In this document: piece after piece, positions 1 to 9,036 of the stretch
Position numbering within the stretch: the first letter of the stretch is position 1
Layout of the letters: each line of letters opens with the position of its first letter
From: a virus
Virus record (IMG/VR): IMGVR_UViG_3300031705_000001
Location: 62,001 to 126,000 of that record
Reading direction: 5' to 3' (one strand)
Length of the DNA stretch: 64,000 bases
The notes under the pieces: generated by a model
What the model was told of the DNA's origin: nothing
The model's database searches: none
Seen by the model: the letters and a program-made list of their open reading frames with translations, nothing else
Made by a program: the position numbers and the translations under genes

Positions 1-1
1 T

Positions 2-2155
2 GAAGGTTTTGAGAAAAACTTAAGTGAAGCAGATACATCAAGTATATCTACATTGTTTGGAGAATATGACAGCGGTTATTTAAATACTGAAGATATTAAT
101 AATACATTCTTCAAAACTAATTTAAAAAAGAAATACACCACAATTGACGGCGGAGCTAGCGGATCTTTTGCTAGTACTATTTTTAAAGGTTTGAAAGTTG
201 TATTAAAAAACAGGAAAGAATTTATTAATAAGACTGCTGTAGATTTTGTAAAAAACAGTGAATTTAACGGATACAAATTTAGTATTTTATTAAAAACAAA
301 CACAGATAATAATAAAAACGACATAGAATTTGAAGTTATTCAAAATAAGAAATTCAAATTTGTAATATTCTTTATTAATCTAAACTTAAGTGATTATTGG
401 ATAGATGGTAATATGAATAGAAAATTATTATATGAATTAAATCATAAAATTATATATGATCAAACAATTGGCGATTATGTATATGCAAATACAGCAATTG
501 ACGGAGCATTGAAGTGGAACACTGCTGATTTAACTGGAGGTTCACCTTATACAATCGAAGGTATTAATAACTTTGATGGATCTATTCCTGATTTCAACAA
601 TCAAATACTCAGAGGTGAAAATGGCTTATACGGAGACATATTAATGGATATTTACCCTAATGAGTCTGGTAATAAAATGTACAAAATTTCAATAGCATCT
701 ATTGAAAGCGATAATGTGATTACTATTAGAAATAGACCAGTGAATGTTATTGATGATACTGACTTCTTAGATATCTCTTATTTACCTAATTTATTACAAA
801 GTAATATTAAATATTATTATGTAGGTGGTGGAATTGACATATACAAAAACGTACTGGAAAAACTTTCTATTAATGAGGTTGCAGACATAATTAACAAAGA
901 TGATGACCGTATTACATATACATCAATAGAAGAGGACGGTACAGTAAATAATAACAGATTTACGATCAACTTTGAGGATGGAAATGAAATAATCAAACAA
1001 GCTACTCTTTCAATAGAAGAAGATAACAATAAACCGAAAAGCCATAAATTATCCAAGGGTATTATTGGATATGATTTGGTTTCATCAAAAGATACTTCAT
1101 ATTATCCATTTTTAATAAGACACAATGGATCATATACTGTTGATTTTAAACCAGTAATTACATTTACTGATATGTACACTCATTTCAAATCTAATAGAAT
1201 TCAAGCGAGCGCAGATAACAGGGAAATGGGATTAGAGTCTAAACTTTACAAACATTCATTGTCTGACAGTTATGAATTAACTACTGCTAAATCATATTAT
1301 GAAAGATATAATAGATGTGGAACTACGTTTAATTTAGGATTTATACAGGACGGTGGCTTACATGATAAGAATTGGGGTGTTATTAAAAACCATTTCTATC
1401 ATAAGGTAAATGAAATAAACCCAAGTGGTGTAACCAAATTATCTGAATCTTCTGATAAACTTCCATTGTATCCAGCAATTGATGAAATTGCAATTGCTAA
1501 AAAAGATATTAACGTGTTTAGATCTTCATGGGATTCTGGATATTATACTAGATCATTTCCTGGTGGAAAATCAGAAAGTGTTCCGGGAACGCTAGACAAT
1601 ACTGAAGAAAGATCATACTTTGCTTCAACATTAATGAAAATTAAAAATGAATATAGTATTGTATCGTTTACATATGAAATTGTAGAGGATTATGAAGAAT
1701 TGAATTATATCATGAAGAATTCGATAAACAAATCAGAGGTTTTGTTATTTGAAGACGATAAACAAATTACGGCAGATTTTTATATCACAGATGCTACTAT
1801 TAGGTTATTAAAGGAAGACGGTGTATTAGCTAGAATTCAGAAACACGTTAACGCAGAAAATTCAGCAGGTGATAAAACTACGCTTTCTGATGATGCTGAC
1901 TTTTATATAAATAAAAATATTATTGAACAATTTGTAGTGAATTCTATATCTTTATATACAAGGAGTTTTAAAGGAGCTGCATCTAGCATAGTAGATGTAA
2001 CTGACATTGAGTCATTAAGTGATGGTGAATATACACCAGACAATAATTTCATATATAAATCACACAGGCAAAAGCCTATGAATTTTAGATTGATATATAA
2101 TAAAAGATTAGGGTATTCTTACGACATTAAACCTATGATAAAAATAAAGTCTTAA
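2..2155 (+). CDS. Virion/tail structural protein, 5'-truncated by window edge
   Basis: The reading frame is already open at base 2 and runs to a TAA at 2153-2155. No in-frame ATG lies near the left edge, and the TTG at 53 is not a convincing start, so the gene begins upstream of the window. About 718 residues are visible. I do not recognise a family. The protein is Tyr/Asn/Asp-rich with no membrane segment or enzyme motif, as expected of a large tail or baseplate-associated protein. It sits directly before a collagen-like fibre gene (1 bp gap) and near other structural genes, so a virion role is inferred from context only. Confidence 0.6.
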   Translation, partial: EGFEKNLSEADTSSISTLFGEYDSGYLNTEDINNTFFKTNLKKKYTTIDGGASGSFASTIFKGLKVVLKNRKEFINKTAVDFVKNSEFNGYKFSILLKTNTDNNKNDIEFEVIQNKKFKFVIFFINLNLSDYWIDGNMNRKLLYELNHKIIYDQTIGDYVYANTAIDGALKWNTADLTGGSPYTIEGINNFDGSIPDFNNQILRGENGLYGDILMDIYPNESGNKMYKISIASIESDNVITIRNRPVNVIDDTDFLDISYLPNLLQSNIKYYYVGGGIDIYKNVLEKLSINEVADIINKDDDRITYTSIEEDGTVNNNRFTINFEDGNEIIKQATLSIEEDNNKPKSHKLSKGIIGYDLVSSKDTSYYPFLIRHNGSYTVDFKPVITFTDMYTHFKSNRIQASADNREMGLESKLYKHSLSDSYELTTAKSYYERYNRCGTTFNLGFIQDGGLHDKNWGVIKNHFYHKVNEINPSGVTKLSESSDKLPLYPAIDEIAIAKKDINVFRSSWDSGYYTRSFPGGKSESVPGTLDNTEERSYFASTLMKIKNEYSIVSFTYEIVEDYEELNYIMKNSINKSEVLLFEDDKQITADFYITDATIRLLKEDGVLARIQKHVNAENSAGDKTTLSDDADFYINKNIIEQFVVNSISLYTRSFKGAASSIVDVTDIESLSDGEYTPDNNFIYKSHRQKPMNFRLIYNKRLGYSYDIKPMIKIKS
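2092..2100 (+). promoter_or_regulatory. Candidate late promoter GATATATAA
   Basis: An exact copy of the recurrent GATATATAA motif, inside the end of the preceding gene and 56 nt upstream of the fibre gene ATG. It could drive the fibre gene late. Its position inside a coding region makes it weaker than the intergenic copies. Confidence 0.35.
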
Positions 2156-2156
2156 A

Positions 2157-3815
2157 ATGGCAATTAACATTCAAGAGATATTACACCCAAGCGATTCTGA
2201 CTCTATAAAGTTCGGGAAAATCAATTATAACTTTGACCAAATTTTAGCAAATGGCGGTGGACCAATGGGGCCAATCGGTCAAACGGGAGATCAAGGTTTA
2301 CCAGGTACAACTGGACAAAAAGGAGATCAAGGAGAAAAAGGAGATCAAGGAGATCAAGGTGTTGCTGGATTAACAGATACGCCGTGGTATAGAGTTGAGG
2401 TAAATGCTGGCAATGGTAGTACAAACACTGTTTCTATTTTAAAACCAAAGAGAAGTAGCGATAATAATTTACCTATAATATGGTTAGGAGATCCTGCATT
2501 TACAGAGAGTGTAAATGACGGTGATACGTTAACTAATGCTAGATTGACTATAGCTATAGACAATATATATGAAAACTATATTAAATTACAACATGTCAAT
2601 TTAGGTGTTATTAGTAGCTTAGTGATAACAAGCACTGAAGTTTCTGGTTTTTCTAAATTTAATTTGAAAAAGGATTATGGAAGTTCTAATGTAGAATTTG
2701 CAATCACAACAGATAAAATTACGTTCACATCAGATACTGCACCATTAACAATGACAGGTCACGGCGTTGGTTTAAAATCAATAAATAATCAAAACATTAC
2801 ACTTGAAACAACAGGTTCTGGTATATTAGATGTTGATATAGATGCAGAATTTAAAGGTTATTTAAGACTACCGTATGGAACAACAATACAGAGGCCGGCG
2901 ATTTCGAAAGTTGGGATGATTAGATTTAATCACACATTAGATATAGTTGAAGCATATTATTATAATTCAAATTCACCCGAATGGAGAGAATTATGTACTG
3001 AATGCGGGACAGCTGTTAATGATAGTATAAATATTATAGGTGGTAACATTAATGCAAATGCTGATGGAACGCCTATAACAACTGCAACACCAACACCTAC
3101 TGTAACTGCAACACCGACTGCAACACCAACTAGTAGTGGAGGCGGAGGAACAGGTTCTGACGCGGTCACAGTGACTGCAACACCAACACCGACTGCAACA
3201 CCAACATTATCAGTAACTGTAAATGTGACAAAAAATAATCCAACTGCGGTACCGACTGCAACACCGACTGCAACACCGACTGTTAGCACAGGTGGAGGGG
3301 GAGGAGGATGTCACTTGGCAGGTGAATTAATAACATTAGCAAACGGGCAAACTAAATTGATCGAGGAATTAATAGTAGGTGATTCATTATTATCATTAAA
3401 CATAAATGGACTCGGTGTTGATGAATCTGATTTATTGGAATTCAATACACCATTTGTTGATTACATAGACGAATATACAACAGCATCTGTTGTAAACATA
3501 AAGGTAGATACTTACACTTCATATTATAACATTAACAATGATGCACTTAAGATTACATACGAACACCCTGTTTTAGTTAAGACAGTTGCAAATGAAGTTA
3601 GATTTAAAATAACTAAAGATGTTGCAGTTGGTGATAAAATGTTGAATGAAAATAACGAATGGATTGATGTTACAAGTATTGTAAAAGTGACACCAACTGA
3701 ATCGTTTGTTACTTATTCATTAGATATTGAAGATTATGATGTATATTTCGCAAACGGATATTTAGTGCACAATTTAGTATTTGCAAAAGAGGAGGAATTT
3801 AGTAACCCCCTATAA
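2157..3815 (+). CDS. Collagen-like tail fibre protein with C-terminal Hint domain
   Basis: The 552-residue protein has three parts. Residues ~35-70 hold Gly-X-Y collagen-like triplets (GDQGEKGDQGDQG), typical of trimeric phage fibres. Residues ~300-384 are Thr/Pro/Ala repeats with Gly-rich breaks. Residues 385-539 look like a Hint (hedgehog/intein) domain: it opens with Cys385 after a run of Gly (CHLAGELITLANGQ), has a VGDSLLSL block, an EHPVLV block, and ends in ANGYLVHN with His538-Asn539. The next residue is Leu, not Cys/Ser/Thr, and only 13 residues follow, so normal splicing is unlikely; self-cleavage or transfer at Cys385 is the likely chemistry (inference). It is probably part of the host-binding fibre. 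Confidence 0.8.
   Translation: MAINIQEILHPSDSDSIKFGKINYNFDQILANGGGPMGPIGQTGDQGLPGTTGQKGDQGEKGDQGDQGVAGLTDTPWYRVEVNAGNGSTNTVSILKPKRSSDNNLPIIWLGDPAFTESVNDGDTLTNARLTIAIDNIYENYIKLQHVNLGVISSLVITSTEVSGFSKFNLKKDYGSSNVEFAITTDKITFTSDTAPLTMTGHGVGLKSINNQNITLETTGSGILDVDIDAEFKGYLRLPYGTTIQRPAISKVGMIRFNHTLDIVEAYYYNSNSPEWRELCTECGTAVNDSINIIGGNINANADGTPITTATPTPTVTATPTATPTSSGGGGTGSDAVTVTATPTPTATPTLSVTVNVTKNNPTAVPTATPTATPTVSTGGGGGGCHLAGELITLANGQTKLIEELIVGDSLLSLNINGLGVDESDLLEFNTPFVDYIDEYTTASVVNIKVDTYTSYYNINNDALKITYEHPVLVKTVANEVRFKITKDVAVGDKMLNENNEWIDVTSIVKVTPTESFVTYSLDIEDYDVYFANGYLVHNLVFAKEEEFSNPL
3081..3290 (+). repeat. Thr-Pro coding repeats (GCAACACCAACA/CCGACT units)
   Basis: Degenerate short tandem repeats encoding (A/P)TPT units occupy about 3081-3132 and 3173-3290. 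They flank a Gly-rich break (TSSGGGGTGS-type) that recurs in the next gene. They are GC-richer than the surrounding DNA and could recombine with the similar tract at 4116-4401. Confidence 0.75.
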
Positions 3816-3837
3816 ATATTCTTAGATAAAAGAAGAC

Positions 3838-3850
3838 GAATATATATAAT
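3838..3850 (+). promoter_or_regulatory. Candidate late promoter (GAATATATATAAT)
   Basis: A variant of the GATATATAA late motif in the 52-nt gap before the BACON-repeat gene, ending about 17 nt before its ATG. No GAAAC box lies 16 nt upstream, so it belongs with the late class. Confidence 0.4.
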
Positions 3851-3867
3851 ATAAAAAAGAAATAACG

Positions 3868-4440
3868 ATGAGCGCAACTAATCAATATACGAGAACAGTA
3901 AATATTACTCCAATAGGAACGTCATACACATGGAATCAGACTTCTATGCCTGTGTGGATTACGGTTACACAACTCGGTGCAACTGCAAACAACGAATGGC
4001 GGATTGAATTAGGAGTTAATACTGGTATTGCAAGGACTGCTACTCTTACTGTAACTCATGATAACGGCACTACTACTGATGCAATAACAGTATCGCAAGC
4101 TGCTGGTACAGGAATTACTGCAACACCAACTGCAACGCCAACTGCAACGCCAACTGCAACGCCAACTGCAACACCAACTGCAACACCAACAACTAGTGGA
4201 GGTGGAGGAACTGGTTCTGGAGCAACACCAACACCGACTGCAACACCATCACAATCAATTATTGCGACGTTTGCAACACCAACACCGACTGCAACACCAT
4301 CACAATCAATTATTGCGACGTTTGCAACACCAACACCGACTGCAACACCATCACAATCAATTATTGCGACGTTTGCAACACCAACACCGACTGCAACACC
4401 AACAACTAGTGGAGGTGGAGGAACTGGTTCTACACCATAA
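3868..4440 (+). CDS. BACON-like domain protein with Thr-Pro repeats
   Basis: Residues 1-~78 resemble a BACON-type immunoglobulin-like domain: a W-x-V-x2-L strand, then W-R-I-E-L-G-V-N-T-G, RTATLTVTH and a final DAITVSQAA. BACON domains are Bacteroidota-associated modules often linked to glycan or mucin binding. The rest is low complexity: (ATPT)n, a Gly-rich break, then three exact 17-residue repeats (TPTPTATPSQSIIATFA) and a second identical Gly-rich break at the C-terminus. It follows the Hint-tailed fibre gene and shares its linker style, so it is probably another host-contact virion protein. No catalytic motif is seen. Confidence 0.65.
   Translation: MSATNQYTRTVNITPIGTSYTWNQTSMPVWITVTQLGATANNEWRIELGVNTGIARTATLTVTHDNGTTTDAITVSQAAGTGITATPTATPTATPTATPTATPTATPTTSGGGGTGSGATPTPTATPSQSIIATFATPTPTATPSQSIIATFATPTPTATPSQSIIATFATPTPTATPTTSGGGGTGSTP
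4225..4401 (+). repeat. Three 51-bp direct repeats plus a partial copy
   Basis: The 51-bp unit starting ACACCAACACCGACTGCA is repeated exactly at 4225-4275, 4276-4326 and 4327-4377, with a 24-bp partial copy at 4378-4401. The unit is a multiple of three, so copy-number change keeps the frame. It sits inside a larger (ATPT)n tract that begins near 4116. Confidence 0.9.
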
Positions 4441-4462
4441 TAAACGATGAATATATAATAAT

Positions 4463-5266
4463 ATGAATAAATTAAAAAATATATTTGCTAATAAAAACAC
4501 TGTTATATTCATAGCAATTGCTTTATTTGCTTTACTGTTTCTTAGACAATGTAATCAAACTGAAAATCTTAAAAGAGAAGTAGAGATTGCTAAAGAAGAT
4601 TCTAATAGAAATTTCAATAATTATTTAGCATCAAAGGATACTATCAGAACAATGACTTCCAGTAATGGCAGTTTAGTCTCTGAGATTAGAAGCTATGAAC
4701 TTGATTTAAGTGATTTAAAAGATGATCAATCTATATTAATAAAGAAATATAAGAATGCATTAAATATAAATAAAGATTTAAATAAAGTAAATTCATTATT
4801 ATCTGCAAACATTGATATTAAAGATAGCATAATAGTAAATACGGTTTCTACAGAGGTAGATTCAGTAACAACTAAATTAACTTTTAATAAGTTTAATGAT
4901 TTTGGCGATAGTAATTCTAGAGATCTTAAAGGTATTATGTTTGTAACAAAGGATTCTACTGGATTTAATTACGGGGATGCAACGTTTGACATAACACATA
5001 AAATTAGTTTATTAGCTGCTATTGAAAATATCAACGGTGCTGATCAATTAAAAATATCAACAAAATATCCTGGATTAACTTTCACAGATATTGAAAACAT
5101 AAATCTAATAAATACAAAATTGAATAGAAAGCCAGTTAAGAAAGGTGGATTTGCTATAGGATTTGGTATTGGATATGGAATCAACTTAAACAATAATCAG
5201 GTCATAAGTACTGGTCCTTCAATAGGCATTGGATTATACTACTCACCAAAATGGTTAAGATTTTAA
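4463..5266 (+). CDS. Membrane-anchored coiled-coil protein, possible spanin
   Basis: The 267-residue protein has a short basic N-terminus, one strong transmembrane helix at residues ~13-28 (VIFIAIALFALLFL) followed by Cys30, a charged coiled-coil region to ~120, and a Gly-rich C-terminus (FAIGFGIGYGI, then GIGLYYSPKW) that looks like a beta-rich outer-membrane-contacting segment. This layout is common in Bacteroidota phages and would suit an inner-membrane spanin or other envelope-disrupting protein; that is inference. An alternative is a membrane-anchored virion accessory protein. It lies 22 nt after the BACON gene and 14 nt before a structural gene. Confidence 0.45.
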   Translation: MNKLKNIFANKNTVIFIAIALFALLFLRQCNQTENLKREVEIAKEDSNRNFNNYLASKDTIRTMTSSNGSLVSEIRSYELDLSDLKDDQSILIKKYKNALNINKDLNKVNSLLSANIDIKDSIIVNTVSTEVDSVTTKLTFNKFNDFGDSNSRDLKGIMFVTKDSTGFNYGDATFDITHKISLLAAIENINGADQLKISTKYPGLTFTDIENINLINTKLNRKPVKKGGFAIGFGIGYGINLNNNQVISTGPSIGIGLYYSPKWLRF

Positions 5267-5280
5267 AATAATATAAAAGA

Positions 5281-7344
5281 ATGGCACAATCATCAAGATA
5301 TTTCTATTTAGACTCTGATATTTTATTAGAGTTTATATACCACGATCAAAGTAATCCTACCAAATATCAAATTGAAGTAGATGATAACGGTAGTGAAGTA
5401 AAATTCCTAGACACTGTCAAAGGAGATCCTTCTAAACAACGCCACTTAATTAATGAATTGGGTAGTGCTGTAGTAAATTTTGATGTTACGTCATCTAGCG
5501 GATATTTGTCTGTAGAGAACTTTGCTGCTAGAACACTTTTATTACAAAACGGTAAAACATATAAGTTTAACTTAAGTCTATTACCAGATCCTTCTGCATT
5601 CAATTTATCTGGAGCACTTGGAATTTATTCATATTCTTCAACTACAAAGATAGGTCAATTTACACCAACACAAAACGGTACTATTGATTATACATATACT
5701 GGATTAATAGGTGGTAAAATAATTGTAGACACTAGAGCTAACCCTCTTTTTGCAAACCCTGATGAAAATACTGGTAATGATATCAACCAAACAATTGGAA
5801 GATACCACGCAGTAAAGTCTGATGCTACCGGATCTAAATATGCTTTATTAGGATATGATTCAACTGGAGATTATGATATGTTTAATTACATTAATAATAA
5901 TATTGATTGGACCGGTGGAAATGAAACAGATCTTTTAAATTCACAAACGAATGCAATGGATAATATTAATCATATCAAATATGATAGTATTAGATTACAC
6001 CTTAGAAGTGGATATAGTTTTGCGGCAAGAGGATATGAAGGTTTCTTATTTGAAGTTGCAGCCGCTAGAACATCTGGAGTTAAAAACAATTTAACACAAT
6101 TAGTATACTTAAATACAAGTAACTACGAATACGCAAATCCTAAACCTTTTATTTTAGGTGAAGCACTTTATAGTAAATTCATTGATCTTAAAGTACCTAC
6201 ATTAGTACAACAGAATACTGAATTTAATGATTTATTTTATGGAACAGGCGTTATAGGTTCTAGTGATCTAAATCCAACTGCTAACTATGAACTTACATTT
6301 AAGCTTATAGATTCTTTAGAGACATTTAATGGTTATGATTATTTTCAAACAGCTGAAGAAAACAAGTTTACAGTTTCTAGAGAAGATGAATTTCAAGATT
6401 TTACAGTGGTTGTAGAAGATGCTGATGATGGTGATTACTTTAAAATATACGGAGAAAAGGATGATTCAATTGGAGCATTCGAAGGATATATTCTAAATCA
6501 AATACAAACATCATCCGACGATATTATAGCAATGTTTGATGTAGATGTCTTTGAAACAATAGGTACATCAGAAGTTAAAACATTCCAAACAACTTATACT
6601 CAATATGATGATTTCAGTACTCCAATAGTTTTTAGACCTGTTATTATTAATAGTAACATAGCATCTAGTTTTTCTATTGATGTTACAATGAGAATATGGA
6701 ATCAAACTGATAATACACAGATTGTAAAAAGAGCTAGTTTATCAATTAATCAAGCCGCTAAATATGGTAAGAGATTGAGTAAGCTACGTATTAATTCTCC
6801 GAATCAATTAACTGAAGTTTATAATGTATTACCTGCAATGGCTTCTAATAAAATAGTAGAAGGTATATTTACAGATAATTTACCACAAAGTATTAAGCAC
6901 ATACCAACATTTATTGAAAGACATAACGTAATTGCTAGTAGTTCTAATATAATGTTTACTACTAATAATACAAACATAACAACACAAAGCGTTGAAGAAA
7001 TAGATACAAAGCCGTTCGTATCATCTGGTGATTTGAATATTGAAATTTCACCATTTGCAAGTTATTATAAATTTGTAATAGCTAAACAAAGAGGTGGAGA
7101 TATTGAATATGTTTCTTTAACAGGTATAAAGTCTGTTATAATGACGTTTGCGGATGGGAAACAAAAACTTAAATTTAATAACATATCTAATAAAGATATT
7201 GATATGGAAAGAGGTGAAGTACTCTTTCAAATAAATGAAGCAAACGCAAATACAATAAGAGGCATGCAGAATAAAACATTCTATATCAGTGTCAATAACG
7301 GAATAGATGAGAACATGATCTTGTCTGGTAAATTTAAAATTTAA
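5281..7344 (+). CDS. Virion structural protein, family not recognised
   Basis: The 687-residue protein has no transmembrane helix, signal peptide or enzyme motif. The sequence looks beta-rich, with many Asn/Thr/Tyr and repeated short hydrophobic strands. It starts MAQSSRYFYLDSDILLEF and is followed after 2 nt by a tail-tube-like gene. Size and position suggest a tail, baseplate or fibre-associated protein. I cannot name a T4 counterpart. Confidence 0.5.
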   Translation: MAQSSRYFYLDSDILLEFIYHDQSNPTKYQIEVDDNGSEVKFLDTVKGDPSKQRHLINELGSAVVNFDVTSSSGYLSVENFAARTLLLQNGKTYKFNLSLLPDPSAFNLSGALGIYSYSSTTKIGQFTPTQNGTIDYTYTGLIGGKIIVDTRANPLFANPDENTGNDINQTIGRYHAVKSDATGSKYALLGYDSTGDYDMFNYINNNIDWTGGNETDLLNSQTNAMDNINHIKYDSIRLHLRSGYSFAARGYEGFLFEVAAARTSGVKNNLTQLVYLNTSNYEYANPKPFILGEALYSKFIDLKVPTLVQQNTEFNDLFYGTGVIGSSDLNPTANYELTFKLIDSLETFNGYDYFQTAEENKFTVSREDEFQDFTVVVEDADDGDYFKIYGEKDDSIGAFEGYILNQIQTSSDDIIAMFDVDVFETIGTSEVKTFQTTYTQYDDFSTPIVFRPVIINSNIASSFSIDVTMRIWNQTDNTQIVKRASLSINQAAKYGKRLSKLRINSPNQLTEVYNVLPAMASNKIVEGIFTDNLPQSIKHIPTFIERHNVIASSSNIMFTTNNTNITTQSVEEIDTKPFVSSGDLNIEISPFASYYKFVIAKQRGGDIEYVSLTGIKSVIMTFADGKQKLKFNNISNKDIDMERGEVLFQINEANANTIRGMQNKTFYISVNNGIDENMILSGKFKI

Positions 7345-7346
7345 AT

Positions 7347-7898
7347 ATGGTTCTTAATAGTAGAAATAACGGTTTTGATTTTAGATTTCCTAGAGGATTT
7401 GTACCCAAAGAGGTAGCCGATAAATATAAGAAATATCTTAATAAGGTTCCAGGTGGATTATTATCTGAACCCGTTGATTTTGTTAATTATAGTATTCAAG
7501 GTATTAATATACCTGGTGTTTCATTTGATCCAATTACACAAGAGGATAACGATGGTACTAAAAGACATCATAGAGGTGCAATGCCAATTCAAAATACAAT
7601 TAACAGAGAATTTACAGTTAGTATGCAACTACTAGATGGTTTTATTAATTATTGGATTATGATGGATACTCTATTATATTATTATGCAAGATCAACTAAG
7701 CAAGCATATACTGAACCTTTAACTTTAAGAATACTAGATGCCGAAGGTGCATCAGTAGCATATTTAGAATTTACTGATTGTATTATGAATTCTATAAATG
7801 AATTAAGTTTAAACTTTGCAGAAAACGTATCTTCGTTTAACACATTCGATATTACGTTCTTTTATAATAAATTGAATCTACGTTTAGAAGTAGAATAA
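7347..7898 (+). CDS. Tail tube-like protein (gp19/gp54 family)
   Basis: The 183-residue protein has the order of elements seen in T4-type tube proteins: an N-terminal RFPRGF segment, a VNYSIQGINIPG strand pair, a short loop, NREFTVSMQLLDGFINYWIMM (strand plus helix), PLTLRILDAEG, and a C-terminal FDITFFYN strand. T4 gp19 is 163 residues and forms the inner tube; gp54 is a related initiator on the baseplate. This one lies among tail/baseplate genes and far from the sheath gene at 63240, so a gp54-like initiator or baseplate tube role is as likely as the main tube protein. Confidence 0.6.
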   Translation: MVLNSRNNGFDFRFPRGFVPKEVADKYKKYLNKVPGGLLSEPVDFVNYSIQGINIPGVSFDPITQEDNDGTKRHHRGAMPIQNTINREFTVSMQLLDGFINYWIMMDTLLYYYARSTKQAYTEPLTLRILDAEGASVAYLEFTDCIMNSINELSLNFAENVSSFNTFDITFFYNKLNLRLEVE

Positions 7899-7905
7899 AA
7901 TATAG

Positions 7906-7914
7906 GATATATAA
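7906..7914 (+). promoter_or_regulatory. Late-motif copy GATATATAA, very close to the ATG
   Basis: An exact GATATATAA ends only 3 nt before the ATG at 7918. If it works as a -10 element the transcript would be leaderless or start inside the gene, so its role is doubtful despite the perfect match. Confidence 0.3.
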
Positions 7915-7917
7915 CAT

Positions 7918-8286
7918 ATGAAAACATTTAACAAATACATTGTCGAAGAATCTATTTCTGAAAACGATATGGAACTAATCAACGAAGGACTACAAGAAGA
8001 ATGGACTCCGGAATTAGAAGCTAGAATTGATGAAGCACTTGCTTTATTTGATGAGCAATACATGAATGAAGATGGTACATATGACATCGAAAGCTTTAAC
8101 GAAGAAATAACTAATGAAGGATTCTTTGGATCTATTATTGGTGGTCTTACTGGATTTGCACTAGGTAAATCAGTTGGTAAGATGGTTGCTAAAGTCCTTG
8201 GTATACAAAAGGGTATTATTTACGATTTATTAACCTCAAGACTTGTTGGTGCCGCATTAGGTGCTAGTCTTGGTAAAAGAATATAA
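7918..8286 (+). CDS. Small protein with capsid-targeting-like N-terminus
   Basis: The 122-residue protein starts MKTFNKYIVEE, close to the MKTYQEFI-E leader of T4 internal head proteins. Acidic stretches follow (residues ~12-62) with several (I/L)xE sites (ELINEG, EITNEG), then a Gly-rich hydrophobic C-terminal half (SIIGGLTGFALGKSVG, LVGAALGASLGK) that resembles the glycine-zipper segments of membrane-active peptides. A reasonable guess is an internal head protein processed by the prohead protease, with a membrane-inserting C-terminal piece; this is inference. It directly abuts the RuvC-like gene. Confidence 0.6.
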   Translation: MKTFNKYIVEESISENDMELINEGLQEEWTPELEARIDEALALFDEQYMNEDGTYDIESFNEEITNEGFFGSIIGGLTGFALGKSVGKMVAKVLGIQKGIIYDLLTSRLVGAALGASLGKRI

Positions 8287-8937
8287 ATGAATTACTTAGC
8301 AGTAGACTTTTCCCTCAATTCCCCTGGAATATGCATATATAATGATAAGAGTAAGAACTTTCATTTTATTAGTTACATAAAACCCAAAACAGGTACTAAA
8401 GCAGAACAGAGACTTCAAGAAGAGATATCATTATTTAGTGATGTTACTTTAGTGAGCCAACCAGATTTTACAAATAAAGAATCATTCTCAAGTGCAGAAC
8501 TTTTAAAGATCAAGCGTTATGATAAGATGGCTGATGATATTATTAATTTAGTATTACAGAACTCTCATGATGGTGATGGTTTTACTATAGCATTTGAAGG
8601 TACTTCTTATGGTTCTAAAATGGGAACTAACAATATGATTGACATGGCGGCTGGCGCTGCAATCCTCAAACTTAAACTTTTAAGAACTTTAAATCCAGAA
8701 GATATTCTAACTGTTGCTCCAACCACTATTAAGAAATTTGCTGGTAAAGGTAATATGAATAAGCTTCAATTATTTGATGCCTTTCAGCAAAATGTGAACG
8801 AAGACCCAGTCTTGGCTAAAAGCCCTTTGTGGAAATACGTTAAAGGTTTGGAAGTTGAAAAGAAGATCCCAAAACCATTGGACGATTTGGTGGATGCTTA
8901 TTTCTTAGTTGCATACATATCTACACCTCAAGCCTAA
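8287..8937 (+). CDS. RuvC/RNase H-fold Holliday junction nuclease-like protein
   Basis: The 216-residue protein opens with a typical RuvC-type first strand (LAVDFSLNSPGICIY, Asp7), has a second acidic motif at IAFEGTSYG (Glu104) and a C-terminal Asp-rich helix PLDDLVDAYFLVAY that would supply the last metal ligands. The TVAPTTIKKFAGKG segment corresponds to the KPSTVKKALTG-type basic region of RuvC proteins. It probably resolves branched DNA before packaging, the job of the unrelated gp49 in T4. It starts at the base after the previous stop. Confidence 0.7.
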   Translation: MNYLAVDFSLNSPGICIYNDKSKNFHFISYIKPKTGTKAEQRLQEEISLFSDVTLVSQPDFTNKESFSSAELLKIKRYDKMADDIINLVLQNSHDGDGFTIAFEGTSYGSKMGTNNMIDMAAGAAILKLKLLRTLNPEDILTVAPTTIKKFAGKGNMNKLQLFDAFQQNVNEDPVLAKSPLWKYVKGLEVEKKIPKPLDDLVDAYFLVAYISTPQA

Positions 8938-9036
8938 TCTATCTTTGACTTTAAGACATTTATTATATGCACGTGGCGCAAAACTGTTTCATAATTACTA
9001 AAAAATAATTAAAAAATAATTAAATAGGCTAGTTTT

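Noticed and set aside
53-2155. TTG at 53 as the start of the first gene
   Set aside because: The frame is open to the window edge and no leader precedes the TTG, so the gene is 5'-truncated rather than starting there.
2960-3289. Minus-strand frame through the Thr-Pro repeats
   Set aside because: Its Val/Gly/Ala repeats are the antisense of the coding repeat; no start signal or independent support.
3811-3818. TATAAATA (exact T4 late box) at the end of the Hint fibre gene; also 60665-60672
   Set aside because: Only two instances, poorly placed; the recurrent local motif is GATATATAA instead.
4225-4401. CRISPR-like array
   Set aside because: Repeats are contiguous without spacers, in frame, and encode a Thr/Pro stalk.
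4196-4450. Plus-strand frame overlapping the 51-bp repeats (Gln/His/Leu-rich)
   Set aside because: A shifted reading of the repeat DNA inside a clear gene.
8940-9036. AT-rich tandem AATAATTAAAA stretch as a replication origin
   Set aside because: Composition is not unusual for intergenic DNA here and no ordered iterons or skew evidence can be seen.
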